A stretch of DNA of 64,000 bases from Musa acuminata AAA Group. Its lineage: Eukaryota > Streptophyta > Magnoliopsida > Zingiberales > Musaceae. A program made the translations under genes and the position numbers. A model generated the notes under the pieces. It did not search any database. It was given only the letters and a program-made list of their open reading frames with translations, and was not told the origin of the DNA. Numbering within the stretch: position 1 is the first letter of the stretch; each line of letters begins with the position of its first letter. This document shows positions 45,796-60,569 of the stretch, one piece after another. The stretch covers positions 45,931,501 through 45,995,500 of the forward strand of contig NC_088357.1 in assembly GCF_036884655.1 (NCBI RefSeq), written 5' to 3'.

Positions 45796-48660
45796 CATCC
45801 TTGGTCCAAAGCTAGAATAAAGATAACATATACAAGTAGTCATCAGCTTCATAAATCACCCATCCAATTGCTCTTATCTCAATTGCTACTCCAATTGATG
45901 TGTGGTATCATCGTCTTAGTCATTCATCATTCTCCATTCAATAATAGATACATTCTTGTTACTCTCTTCCAACTTTCAAATTAAATAGAACTAGAACTCA
46001 TTGTGATGCTTGCCTTAATAATAAAAGTCATTGACTATCTTTTGAAATAATGTTCATATCTTACTCCAAATCATTTAAAATTATCTACACCGGGGCCTTG
46101 CCCCAACCATTTCCTACTAACAATTTTATATTTTATATTTTTTTTATAGATTAATTTACTAAACATACATGATTTTACTCTTTCAAATATAATTTTGAAG
46201 TCATCGTAGTATTTACTCTATTAGAAAGATGATAATTTTTTTTTTCAATCTATCATTAAAATAGTTCTCTTATCTTGTGATATATAATATCTCAGGTCAC
46301 CATCACACACATCTTAACTAGTTAACTTTATCGAATGAAAGCATTGATATATAGTTGAAACTGATCACACCTTTATATACTAAGCATCAATGCAACTAAC
46401 TTTTTGGTTAGCAACATTTCAAATTGTAGTTTACCTCATTAAATATATGCTCACCCTAATCCTACAACACTAGTTATCATTTAAAAAATAATTTCATAAA
46501 ATCTTAAACTTTTAAAAACTTAAAGTATTTGATTATTTATGATATCTCTTACTATACCCCTATGCTTCACATAAGTTAATATTAAGATTCAAGTATTGTA
46601 TTTTCATAGGGTATTCTCTTAACTATAATGCTTTCTAATGTTATGATCCTTAAACTCAAAAGGTTTTTATATCATGTTATGCTATTTTTGTTGAGTCCAC
46701 ATTTTCCTTCTAAAATCGTGTGCCTTCAACAATGCAAACTACTATAACAACCATATATCATTGGATTCATATGAGTATACCTCAAGCTCCCTCAAAGACA
46801 CCTCTCACCACATCAACTAGCAGCTCTCTTTTAGACTTTCACTCTCTTATCACTCTAGTTTAGGAGCACTTTACCCTCTTTGAACTTCTTTCTCTATTTC
46901 TCTACTAACTCACCTTGAAATGCCCGATAAAATAACACCCTTGGCATAAAAAATGATGTCTTTATCATCTCTTCAACCAAGTGACACCGAAGTACATTAG
47001 CCTAATCAGGTATGTGTTAGTAACTCTTCACTAATTCTCATATCTCTAATATGATCTAATAATACCATCAAACCTAAATATCACATAACAATATGCTCCA
47101 AAAATGACATCTTTAAACTACGTCAAATCCTTGATCTTCATACTACCATGAGCTCTCCACCTAAACCTACTAAACTCACAACTATCATCTATGCCTAAAA
47201 ATCTTCATACTAGCACAAAATCATGTGTGAAGTATATGATGCCCTACTTCATAATACTATATAGACCCTTAAACCATTTCATCGCACACAAAATATCATT
47301 AAATATAAGTTGATCTTTTAAATTAAGTGATATCCAAATGGATCCATTACCAAATACAAAGCACGTTTAGTAGCTAAAAAGTTTCACTAATGACAAGATG
47401 TTGATTTTATAAAAATATTCAGTCTAGTTATTAAACTAATAATAATTCGGCTCATCTTGAGTTTGACTATCACTCAAGGCCGGCATATACGCCAACTAGA
47501 TATTAACTATGCTTTCTTTTAGGGGACATTAATTAAAAATATCTTTATATAGTAACTTTCTGACTTCATTTATCCTCGGTATCCAAGCCATGTTTACAAA
47601 CTACAAAAAGCTATTTATAGACTTTGCCAAGTTCCAAGAGCCAGGTATACTGAACTTGGCTTGTTTTTTACGTCAATTGGCTTCATCAACTCTAAATTTG
47701 ATATCTCTTTATTTCTATGATAATATAAGAAAAATACTATATATCTATCGATTTATGTGGATGACATCATCATCACAAGTAATATTTCCATGAAGAGCAA
47801 ATAATTTCTTAAACAATTAATATATCGATTTTCGATTCTCGATCTAGAAACCTTAAGCTATTTTTTAAGAGTAGAAATAACAATTATATCTTCTGGCCTT
47901 TTCTTGTCTTAGAAAAAATATATTCAAAATCTATTATTAAAAATAAATATGTAAAATACTAAAGAAGTCACTATCCCACTCTCCACTACTGAATCACTCA
48001 AATTATATAATGACAACCTTACTACGAGTCATATATAGTACCAATAAATACTTGGTTCTTTACGGTATTTATCTCTAATATCTAGATATCGCATTTGTAG
48101 TTAATAAACTATCATAAATTATGCATCGAGCCTCTATCATGCATTAGTTTGTACTAAAATGTGTCATGTAGTATCTCAAAGGAACTCATGATCATATATT
48201 ACTTTTTTCGTAAATACTCATCACTTCATCTTCATGTCTTCATCGATGTTGATTAGGTAGGCAACACTGATGAGAAAACATTTACGTTATCCTATATTAT
48301 CTTTCTAAAAGTAAATATAATCGGTTGGAGTTTTAAAAAATAGAATATAATCAAAAAATATAATCGGTAGTCAAAAGTTATATAATGAGTCATCGCCACA
48401 ATTGTTGGAGAACTCAATTAGGTCACAATTTGCTACACGAACTTGACATTATATCTCAATTCACTTTTAGAATATGGTATGATAATATCGATGCCACCTA
48501 TCTATCCACTAATCCGGTATTCAACTCACGCATGAAATATATTGTCATCAACTTTCACTTCATTAGAAATCAAGTTATTATATATCAACTATATGTTTCT
48601 CACGTTTATACTTCAGAATTTAAATTATATTTCTTTTACACTTTCTCGTAAAACCTCTAG
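45796..48660 (+). pseudogene. Decayed Ty1/copia polyprotein (pre-integrase, integrase, RT, RNase H remnants)
   Basis: Fragments in shifting plus-strand frames keep copia order. WYHRLSHSSF near 45905-45934 is the gag-pre-integrase motif. PGPCPNHF near 46090 lies at the integrase start. KYKARLVAKKF near 47355, SLTITQGRHIRQLDINYAF near 47465-47515 and PRYPSHVYKLQKAIYRL near 47570-47620 are the RT fingers. FINSKFDISLYFYDN leads to the palm near 47690-47770. A late block NIDATYLSTNPVFNSRMKYI (48486-48545) is the RNase H end. Stops and frame changes are frequent throughout, so this is an old copy. Its left end abuts the LTR at 44726-45795. Confidence 0.8.
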
Positions 48661-49121
48661 CTCACAAGATATTTAAATTATATTTCAGAATTTGAGTGAT
48701 TAATTTGATTAGCATAGAGTTGAGAAAAAAATTTCCCTTAAAACCTGTATAATTACATATTATCTTAATGAATTAAGTTAATCCTTTTAGTAACAAATTC
48801 CTCTGTTCTAACATGTCCACTGAAAGACTTCTCCGGATCATCACTAACTCAATCACATGAACTAGAATACCCTGGGCTCATCGACATGAGCCTTCGTATT
48901 TGATGATTCATCAAACTCCTCCAGGATCGAATAATGACTAATGATTCCTTTTAACTACCAGCAGATCAACAACTGCAAAAATAGTTCATTATAGAAGCTG
49001 CATCCCTCAGCCATATATTTACATCCTACCAATCTAATAATCATTAGAAATATTTTTTTTAGCAGATAATTTACAGTTTGCGTACTTGTACCGACTCCAC
49101 TAGCAGTAATACCATTGGAAT
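48661..49121. other. Gene-free stretch
   Basis: AT-rich, nothing recognised. Confidence 0.4.
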
Positions 49122-49340
49122 TTAGCTACCTTGATCAAAATCCAGCTTTGATCTTTGAGCAGACTCCATCATGTTCATGTTAGAGTAATTTATATCCAGC
49201 TTCTTTCTAGCGTCAGCTGGCCTCTCCTTCTGCATGACTCCAAAACTGTGATAGAGTTTCTTGCCGCCGGACTTGGGATGAAGTTTCAAGCAAGTCACAT
49301 ACATTACCAACTCCACATAGTTACTTGTCACAGACATTTG
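49122..49340 (-). CDS. Unrecognised short open frame, possibly an exon of an unknown or dead gene
   Basis: The minus-strand frame reads ...YVELVMYVTCLKLHPKSGGK, then KLYHSFGVMQKERPADARKK and ends KLDFDQGS. Composition is more protein-like (balanced charges, mixed GC) than the flanking AT-rich DNA, but I recognise no family and no splice partners. It may be a 3' exon, a pseudogene scrap or chance. Confidence 0.25.
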   Translation of the reverse strand, partial: QMSVTSNYVELVMYVTCLKLHPKSGGKKLYHSFGVMQKERPADARKKLDINYSNMNMMESAQRSKLDFDQGS

Positions 49341-49639
49341 AATAAGGTTTCGGAACAACCATATCAGACAATTTAGATTGACAATGATAGATTTTTTAAT
49401 GTCTTTTCAGTCTGCAGATATCTTATTTTGTCATTATAATCCAACATAAAGATTTCTAATAATCATAATTAAGATATTACGACAAGTCTTTGTTTTGAAT
49501 CAACCATTAGAGTCTTTATCTTTGCAATACTCAACAAGAACAGAGCTATCCAAGTGGAAATCTCATATGTAAGAGGATAGCCCTCATACTTCTCAGGTAA
49601 GCCACAGAAATTCTTATCAGGGACTTGGACTTTGACTAT

Positions 49640-50045
49640 TATTGGTCTTCACCTTCTTTCTTAATTAACACTCGTCAATCTTCCCATCTATTCCTCCCTC
49701 AAGCTTGGCTTGATCACATAGCAAACCAGTTTCAGATAGACCTTCCAAGTTCAAGATGGAGAAAGAAGCCACCATAAGTCTCACTCCATAGGAAGCAAAG
49801 TTCAATTGAGCCAAGCAATTCCTATGGTAGACTGACAATATAGTTGGTCTATATCTTCTTCCTCTACTATTGTTGGTCTTAGCCTTCTCTTCTTCAAGCT
49901 TAGCTTGCTCACACAACAAGCAAGTTTACAGGTTGAGGGAGGGCAAGGAGTGCATGACAGCTTCTCTACGAATCATTCCTTTGATCTCCAGCTTCATCAG
50001 GAAGAGATGAGCCACCATAAGTCTTACTCTGTAGGTAGCATCCCT
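49640..50045. repeat. Diverged direct duplication overlapping the start of the DUF688-like gene
   Basis: A block at 49640-49800 (ATTGGTCTTCACCTTCT, CTCAAGCTTGGCTTGATCACA, GCCACCATAAGTCTCACTCC) recurs at 49873-50045 (GTTGGTCTTAGCCTTCT, TTCAAGCTTAGCTTGCTCACA, GCCACCATAAGTCTTACTCT). The first copy therefore contains a decayed version of the region around the gene's ATG. Confidence 0.7.
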
Positions 50046-50417
50046 TTCTCATGGGAGAACCAGCCAGGTATCTCCAAGGTCACACCACAAGCAGAAGAGA
50101 GTCACCTCAAGCTGCCGCCGCCACCATGCAAATCAGACAGCCCCATGTCCGCGGCGCATGGCCTACATGTTCCTCTCCCACCATGCATCTTCCAGCCGCC
50201 GTCGCGGAGCTCGTCGAAGAAAGGTTTGAAGGAGGAGGACGACCCCTTCTTCGTAGCTTACATGGAGTGCACCAGAAACGTTAGGACGCAAGGGAGGAGG
50301 GGTTCGAGGAGGAGGAAAAGAGATGGTTTGATTGGGTTGTTCTCCTGTACGGGTAGCAGTGGAGTTAGGGAGAAGGCCATTGTGAGGCTGTCACAGCTTC
50401 CTGAAGTGAGAGAGTGA
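50007..50417 (+). CDS. DUF688-like plant protein of unknown function, single exon
   Basis: 136 residues. The N-terminus MSHHKSYSVGSIPFSWENQP carries the SxPFSWExxPG motif that marks DUF688-type plant proteins. A proline-rich middle (LKLPPPPCKSD, VPLPPCIFQPP) follows, then SSSKKGLKEEDDPFFVAYMEC and a basic segment RRGSRRRKRDG that could act as a nuclear localisation signal. The ending is LFSCTGSSGVREKAIVRLSQ-LPEVRE. The molecular role of the family is unknown. The frame is open upstream to 49905, but only from a TTG, so the ATG at 50007 is the first usable start, and SIPFSWE lies just after it. A partial decayed copy of the start region lies 200-250 bases upstream. Confidence 0.8.
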   Translation: MSHHKSYSVGSIPFSWENQPGISKVTPQAEESHLKLPPPPCKSDSPMSAAHGLHVPLPPCIFQPPSRSSSKKGLKEEDDPFFVAYMECTRNVRTQGRRGSRRRKRDGLIGLFSCTGSSGVREKAIVRLSQLPEVRE

Positions 50418-53261
<2,844 letters not shown>

Positions 53262-54146
53262 ACGTGTCCTATCAAAATGGGTCCATGATCACGTGATCCG
53301 GGAGCAAGACCAGGTGATCCATCATCCCTGATAGCGAAGTGACATTACTGTCCTCTTACACAGGTAAATAGACGGCTGTGATTGAAACAAGTCACTTGAT
53401 TTGTGTGGCACAGCGTTCCCAACTTGTGACTCAAATTGACTGCTTTGATTGAATTTATTAGCTCAATATGAAATTAGGCTGTGGTTTTGGCAGACTTAAG
53501 AGATCAAACTTGCTTAAAAGTCTCAGATTATGGCATCTAATGTTATCTAGAAATATAGTTTCTGGGCTTCAAATTATTTGGTGGCACATTGTGCTCTTCC
53601 AGAAAGTCAACATGCAAGAAAAGTCAAATGCTCTGCACTGAATTCAAAGCACTAAGGCTTCAACCTCCCATGTCATGCAAGCCTTCACAACCTGAATCCA
53701 GGATTATAACTTGTGGATTGTAGGAGAGCAGAACAAGATGCTGCCCCTGTTTTCTGTTGATATAAATCCAAAGCCTCTCTTGTTTGTCTTGTTGGAAGAC
53801 TTATAGCATGTTCTAGAGATTGATGATGTGAGATGATGGTAAGATTATTTCTTTATAAATTGATAAATCGATTCTGAGTTATAAAATTAAATTTTTTATA
53901 TTTATTGTTCATGTTGATCATTCCTAAATCCTGTATTGGTAGAGCATAATCTATTCTTTAGTAATGTGATGTGAAGTGTGAACATATCAAATGAATGATA
54001 GTCTCTACAGCTGACCTTATCCAACACAGTGGCCACAAATCATCTAAAAGGCAGACATTTCTGCCACATGTTCAAGCAAATTAATTGCAGGAAAGAAATT
54101 GTTGAACCAAACCAAAGATAAAAATCCCAACAGTGTCTGGCCATGC

Positions 54147-54155
54147 TATTTAAAT
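54147..54155 (+). promoter_or_regulatory. Candidate TATA box of the phytosulfokine gene
   Basis: TATTTAAAT followed by CCCCCC, about 106 bases before the ATG, with a CT-repeat leader (54202-54230) between them. Confidence 0.6.
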
Positions 54156-54260
54156 CCCCCCCTCAATTCAACCATTCCTCACCAAATCCATCAGAAGCTT
54201 CTCCTCTCTCTCTCTCTCTTTCTCTCTCTCCTATCCAATCTTCCTAAATCACCATAAAAC

Positions 54261-54571
54261 ATGTCCAAGAAGATCATGGTTGTTGTGTTCATTGCTCTCC
54301 TCCTGTTGTCCTTAACTCATGCAGGCAGGCCAAACCCAGTGGATCCAAAGAAGAGCAGTCTTCAGGTACACCTTGTTCTTTGATTCTAGTCATTCCATCA
54401 TGTTACAGGTTTCTATCATCAGCATCATCATTATTATTATTGCAGGCTGTTGAGAAGGAGATGGGTGGTGGGAGAATGGAAGGATGTGAAGGAGCTGGGG
54501 AGGATGAATGCTTGGTGAGGAGGACCCTTGCTGCCCACACTGACTACATCTACACCCAGGAGCACCATTAG
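54261..54571 (+). CDS. PSK: Phytosulfokine (PSK-alpha) precursor, complete, two exons
   Basis: Encodes a secreted prepropeptide processed to the sulfated pentapeptide YIYTQ, perceived by LRR receptor kinases (PSKR) and promoting cell growth and modulating immunity. Exons 54261-54365 and 54446-54571 (GT-AG intron of 80 bases) give 76 residues, normal for the family. Signal peptide about 1-21: MSKKIMVVVFIALLLLSLTH-A, cleavage before GRP. The family signature C-EG-x(4,5)-C-L-x-RRTL-x-AH-x-DYIYTQ is intact: CEGAGEDECLVRRTLAAHTD then YIYTQ at residues 69-73 (54545-54559) and a three-residue tail EHH. The aspartate before the first tyrosine, needed for tyrosylprotein sulfotransferase, is present, so the hormone should be functional. 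Confidence 0.96.
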
Positions 54572-54920
54572 GGACTTGTAGGATAGATTACAACTATGCT
54601 GCGTGAGTGGGGATTCCTAGTGTCTGGGTTTCTTTGGCTTCTTCTTCTCTAGGAAGTTTGGAGAGACCATGTAAATCACTTCTCATCCTGCTGTTCCTTT
54701 GTTGTTCACATGGTTATAGGTTTTTCAATGGATTGAGTGATATATGCAGTATATGCACATCATCGATTGACATCATGCAGGTGCATGCAATATCAAGTAT
54801 CAAATCGATCGGTATCCATTTAAGCTCAACCTTCTTCACTGTATCTCCTTGTTCTTCGTACTTGCCGTGAGCATCTCAGAACTTAGAACAGTGACCATCC
54901 TGTGCCTGCTTCTGCAAACA

Positions 54921-54980
<60 letters not shown>

Positions 54981-55340
54981 CTCTCAACGAGGAAATCACT
55001 AAGCTTTCAACAACAATCTGAAAGCTTGCAACTCAGAAAATATCATTTAGCATGCTGCCTGTTGTCTGCCACCCTGCATGTTGAGCTTCCTTCTGCCTAA
55101 CTCTTATGCGCAAATATTGATGTTGCAATTGTTTCCGGTGATTAATCTCTTACTTTACCAATTTGTTAGATATCAAAATTTTTAGAGCATGCATTTCTAA
55201 AACAATTCACTTCTAGAAATATTATTTTTAACTCTTCATTTTTTTTTTGAGATTTATATGCCAAAATTAGTATCAAAGTGGATGATTTAATTACAACCAA
55301 GATTATTAGTTGAGTTATGGATTATATATATATATATATA
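54572..55340. other. 3' flank of the phytosulfokine gene
   Basis: Probable 3' UTR then intergenic DNA. Includes the (TC)n tract at 54925-54977. No gene seen. Confidence 0.45.
54925..54977. repeat. (TC)26 microsatellite
   Basis: Perfect TC alternation of 53 bases, about 350 bases after the phytosulfokine stop codon. Confidence 0.97.
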
Positions 55341-55514
55341 TAATTAATCAGGGTAAACATTTGTCTGATCTAAGTATTATAAAAAATAAAATTATAAAAA
55401 ATAATCAGGGTGAACATTTGATCTATGGATTACAAAATACGAACCGAAAGAAGACCAGATTAATTAATCAGGGTAAACATTTGTCTGATCTAAGTATTAT
55501 AAAAAATAAAATTA
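55341..55514. repeat. Duplicated 54-bp segment, 120 bp apart, with a partial third copy
   Basis: TAATTAATCAGGGTAAACAT followed by TTGTCTGATCTAAGTATTAT and a shared A-rich tail occurs at 55341-55394 and 55461-55514 without visible change. A shorter variant ATAATCAGGGTGAACATTTG lies between them near 55401. The arrangement suggests recent unequal exchange. Confidence 0.88.
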
Positions 55515-58500
55515 ACCAGGTTAAGCCATTGAAATCCTCACAAGAACAGATGTATTATAAATGATGAAGCTGAAAGGTAGCAAATGGACAAATGAAGAGA
55601 GCCATCAATGTTGTTATACTAATTGACAAGTTATGCAATTAGAGATGATGCATATCAATGTGAATGTAAATATTAAAACATAGCATCATTTCTCATTTCA
55701 CACTAAAATGATCCAATTGGAGACTTAGTATAACACCCACAGGGTAATGTAGACATCATTCTTGATGTCATCTTAAGATCTTTGAAAGGGACTCAAATGA
55801 AATGGTCATCATCTCCAAAGTGTTCTTGTATCAGATTCTTGGCCTTATATCTCTCTTGATGAACTGTTAAAAGGTCAACGGAATTTAGCAGCAAATGGAG
55901 AGGTGAAATCAGTATATGTTTGACTATGGGACGATCACCAATTAGGTGCTATGAGGTTTTCTGATTTCAAGACTTGATCATGAAAATATAACTATTGTGA
56001 ACTTGGCAAAAATACATTATGGGAGTGAGGTCATTGACTAAGATTCAATACAAACTAAAAGATCAGAATAGAACCTTAAATGTGTGGCATTTTCTTTTGA
56101 AAAAGAAAATATCTATTTTGTTAAATGGTTATATATATTGTCTAAGAGAAATATATGGTTGGAGATGGCCATGGCTGTGCTTTGGAACATCTGAAAGTTG
56201 AGTTCAGGGAGAACAGCAAGGGAAGAGTGCATGGACAATCAAGAGAGTAAATGCATACCAACTGGACTTTGCTTCAGTTAGGTTCCTCTGCCATTTTTAC
56301 CTATACAACAACTGTGGCTACATGACCAACCATGCAACTATTGTGTTCCTATGGCAGTGCTCTGCTCATTGTTCCCCCTGTGATTTTTTCTTTAATTCAG
56401 AGAATTTCCTCCTCTAATTTCAGTTTGAGTGAATTTTCAGAACTAAGTGTAAACTATCTGATTGACAAAGATAATGAGAAAACAAAATGAAGAAATCTAA
56501 TGATTGTTTAAGAAAATATAAACCACAATAATGTTATTTCTAAGAACAGTTTCTCATGATCACAAACAGTCCAGCCATGATATCTGCTCTTGGGAAATCC
56601 TTATATGACATACCCAGAATTCACCAAATGTGTTTATAGTTCAGCCTTCCATAGTATGAACTGACATGGTATTCATTGTATCCATTTCAGAAAGGTACTA
56701 AAAAATAATCTCAAAGCTAATAATAATGCAAGATATGAAACTAATAGAGCAGTAAACCAAGCTGACACTAAAAGCAGAAAGAAAAAAGACTTTTAATAGC
56801 ATGGCATATAGGTTGTACATTGTTTTTACAGTAAGCACCTGGAAAACCTAGGAAAAATGATGTGTATAAAGATCAGGACTCACTCAGTGAACTGACAAGG
56901 ACTCTTAATGCTAGTAAAGCAACAAATAATCTCAAAGTCTAAGTAAATCTGCTTATGTGAAAATGTTAATTTTTCGACAGCAAAAATATCCATGCATCTA
57001 ATTTGGGAAGCATTTTTTCTATTAATTTCAAACAGAGTTGCAGAATTCAGCACAATTCAGAACCATGCATCCTTTCACACTTAATGATGCACTTTTTAAG
57101 AGAGGAAGAAATTTGAAAAGGCAGAAAGCCTCATAAACCATGTCTCTGATCTCACGTCTGCTGCCTCCAAATCTTCTCTCTCTCAGACATTTTTTATCCA
57201 AAAAAAAAAAGAAAATAAAACATTGTACAAGAACAGAATATCAAGTGTCTGCTATGCAGCAGAGATACCAAAACAGATACATTTGGATAGTCCAAGTTTG
57301 GCAAACCATGGAAAGCAAGATATATGATGTTGCAGCAATACATATACAAAGGATATGGATCTTATTTTTATATGTGACAGAATTGAAGTTGCTGAGTTCA
57401 CCAAATTAAATAGCAAATCATTTTAATGGACCAAGAGACTAGTTTCAGAAGAATCTTGTGCACCACTTTGTGGCCCTGCTTTGGCATCTTTGCATGTTGT
57501 GAGCCACCATCCACAAATGGAGGCTCATGTGAATCCCAATCAGATGCCAAAGATTAATGATCTTGGAGGCCCTACTTTGGCATCTATAATCATGCTTGAA
57601 GGGTTCCACCATCATTCAAATGCCCAGGATTAGCTTTTCTAAAGTCATGTCCCTTCTTATGAATCTGTTGAATCTAAGTTCTCCCATGGGCCACAAGGAT
57701 TATTGAACTGTTGAATCAACTACAAAAAGCCATAATTTAATTCAAACATACTCTCTCAGTTGTTATTGGTTGTCTTTAGTTGTTTATTAAGCTTGATAAA
57801 TTGATCTGTGATGTTTAGATCAATTATTATCATACAAATATTGATGTTATAGTTAGTAAGTGTTATTCAAGCTCTTAGGATGAAATAGATAGGAAGCATA
57901 AAGGAGTTCTGAACTCATTAGATTCACTGCTTTGATTTGCAGCAGTTTAATACCATTATCCATCAAATCTGAAATCAGCCATAGGTAATGCTTTTGTCAT
58001 TAAATAATTATGGAACTTCTGCAACAGCTATCATGAAGCAAAGCTTTTGTTGGCTTATACATGGACCTGATGACACTCTTCTTGGTAAAAGGTATTAGTT
58101 GTGATGATTGAAGGTGTTAATGATCCTCAACAGTTTGATATTTCTAGTTATTCTCTTATTTTCTATAATAATTTGACTAAAAATTAGAATATCTTATTTT
58201 AGTTGCTACCTTTTCATGTCACTGAGAAGAAAATACTAAGGTGGATACATTGAGTTACTCGAAAAGATTAAAAAAATATTTTCATTCATGAATAATTAAT
58301 ATATATTATAAAAGAAAAAAATGATGAAGAATCATTTCGGATGATATAAATATAGGTATTATGGTTAGACAATATGTGAGATGAGATAATTAATATTAAT
58401 AGTAGATGAAGAAAAGTGAAGAAATTAAAAGGATTTTAGTAGAAATTATAAATAAAAATTTAAATTCGATAGTAAAAGATCCATCAAATAATTGTGATAT

Positions 58501-59500
58501 TATAACTTATCATTATTGTATTTCTAAACTAAATAATGATAATAACATTTTTCTGATCTGACTAATTTTAAGAACTATAGAATGTTGCAGGAAGAGTCAT
58601 CTAATTCACATGATCCACCTCCCAAACCTTCAAAGTTGAGGAGGTGTGATGCTCTGATGGGTGGGGCGCCTACCACTCTTTTCATTCTGGTCTACAGCCG
58701 AAAGACTTCCTGCAACACCTTGTGGGCAAGAAGAAGTGCAGGTGGGAAGCCATGGACTCTCATGGCCCTTCACTTTATTCCGGTGTCCCGGTGTCGGCGT
58801 CGTCTTACCTCTTGTGGATAGGAACAACTGAGGAATAATGGAGTCCAGAAAGGTGTAGGTCTTATGTAAATTAATGTGAACTGCTAAGGCTCAAAGCTAA
58901 AAGACTTCATCCTTTCTTTCCGGCCTTTATGTTGGAAAGCCAATGATCACGGATCTGATCAATGTTGTTTCGACGCCATGGATTAACCTTATGCATGATA
59001 GAAGCAAAGACGATGGTAGGCTTAGTGCAACTGAAGTAGATTTACTTTGAATTCTGGGACATATGTCGACACAAGATAACCCATGGCTGAGCTAAACATT
59101 TGAGATTAGCTTTAGCTTTCTTCATCCTCCTCGAGAGAGACGACATGTCGGCTATAATATATAGGTATGTATAGATGGTGCCACTATGTGTTGGCAGCGA
59201 AGTGTTGAGACTTGGGTGCAATGTTACGTGCCGACGGGTGTCTGCTCCAATATTACTCTTTATAAGGTGGCTTTATTATTTAGCCTAATATTATCATAAT
59301 TTGCCCAAAAATATGTAACTTGTTGTTTCTATAAACATTTAACTAAGCTTAAATGGATCACAAGAGAACAAACAGTAAGGGGATAAGTATTCTTTTTCGT
59401 ACGTCAAACAGTAAGGGGAACAGCTTAAACATGTGAATATGATTGCATCAATATCATTTCTTGAGAGAGAAAAGAAGAACAGTGCATATTTGCGGTCACA
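55515..59500. other. Long gene-free stretch
   Basis: Four kilobases of mostly AT-rich DNA. Short frames at 56019, 57140 and 58582 (79 codons, GC-richer, SKLRRCDALMGGAPTT) match no family I recognise. No paired repeats or element ends were found. The last few hundred bases probably hold the promoter of the glycine-rich protein gene. Confidence 0.45.
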
Positions 59501-59678
59501 GAAGTCACCGCTCCTTTATTACGGCATGCCGACCTCTCTCTCTCTCTCTCCCTTTCTCTCTCTTTCCACTACTTGGCTTAATAAAACCAACCCTTTCCAG
59601 CCAAAGGCTCATCCAAAACACAGGAGTATCAACGATAAGGAGAAGGGAAGCAACGGAGAGAAAGAAACAAGGCGAGCC

Positions 59679-60098
59679 ATGAAGACAACCGCTCTCATTT
59701 TCTTCTCCCTACTGCTGGCCGCCGCTGTGGCTGGCCGCGACCTTGACAAGAAGAAGGCCGAATCCTCCAAGGACAGCGCGGGCCCCGCCACCTACATCCC
59801 GGGGTACGGGGCCGACCCCGGCGGGTTCTTCGGACCCGGCGGGGGGTTCAACATGCCAGGAGGGTTCGGCGGCGGGTGGGGCGCGGGATACGGCGGGCCC
59901 GGAGGCGGGTATGGCCACGACGGCGTGGTCCTGCCCTCGGTGGTGTGCTCCGACAAGGGGCCGTGCTACAAGAAGAAGTTGACGTGCCCCGCCAGTTGCT
60001 TCACGTCCTACAGCCACTACGGCAAGGGTGGTGGCGGCGGCGGTGGTGGCGGAGGCTGCACCATGGACTGCAAGAAGCACTGCGTCGCCTACTGCTGA
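59679..60098 (+). CDS. Secreted glycine-rich protein with eight-cysteine C-terminal half
   Basis: 139 residues, single exon, much richer in GC than its surroundings. Signal peptide MKTTALIFFSLLLAAAVAG, then a lysine/serine linker (RDLDKKKAESSKDS). A glycine/tyrosine/phenylalanine-rich region of about 50 residues follows (GYGADPGGFFGPGGGF type). The tail has eight cysteines: VVCSDKGPCYKKKLTCPASC, a serine/tyrosine patch, a run of ten glycines, then CTMDCKKHCVAYC. This is a plant apoplastic glycine-rich protein type; a cell-wall structural or signalling role is inferred from composition only. The frame is open upstream to 59433, but the hydrophobic signal peptide fixes the start at 59679. A CT-rich leader lies at about 59535-59570. 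The 181-codon frame on the opposite strand is a composition shadow. Confidence 0.88.
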   Translation: MKTTALIFFSLLLAAAVAGRDLDKKKAESSKDSAGPATYIPGYGADPGGFFGPGGGFNMPGGFGGGWGAGYGGPGGGYGHDGVVLPSVVCSDKGPCYKKKLTCPASCFTSYSHYGKGGGGGGGGGGCTMDCKKHCVAYC

Positions 60099-60396
60099 CG
60101 CTTTTCTCCTCACATTCCGCCCTCTATACGTCATAACGTCAGTATTATGTATACGTATGCTGATCTCATGTACGAGTGGTGTGTGATGAAGCAGTATGGC
60201 TTGGTGTTCCAAATATAAAAGATATAAATCATGAATGATATGATATATAAACAAGATATGTAGACGAATAAGGAGGGTTCTACATAGTTTGATATAAATA
60301 TACGTGTAAGACTATCAGTAGTGCAAGTGTTTTATTGTGTCTGCCCATATCTTTTGATGGAGAGTTCAAATACTTCTCGTCCATCTTTTCTCATGC

Positions 60397-60400
<4 letters not shown>
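60099..60400. other. 3' flank of the glycine-rich protein gene
   Basis: Probable 3' UTR, AT-rich, no other feature. Confidence 0.45.

Positions 60401-60460
<60 letters not shown>
60401..60460. repeat. (AT)30 microsatellite
   Basis: Sixty bases of perfect AT alternation, 300 bases after the glycine-rich protein stop codon. Confidence 0.97.
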
Positions 60461-60463
<3 letters not shown>

Positions 60464-60569
60464 TTTGATGAGATTGGATATGATGCTTTAATATTGATAT
60501 GGAAAGTAATGATGTAAATATTATATTGCTAATTGACATGCATGAAAAAAAATCTATGCTCTCTTATGT

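Noticed and set aside
49905..50006. Longer N-terminus of the DUF688-like protein
   Set aside because: The open frame there begins with TTG, not ATG, and lies within duplicated sequence.
59709..60254. 181-codon minus-strand ORF opposite the glycine-rich protein
   Set aside because: Shadow of the GC-rich sense frame; the sense strand has a signal peptide, ordered cysteines and a family-like layout.
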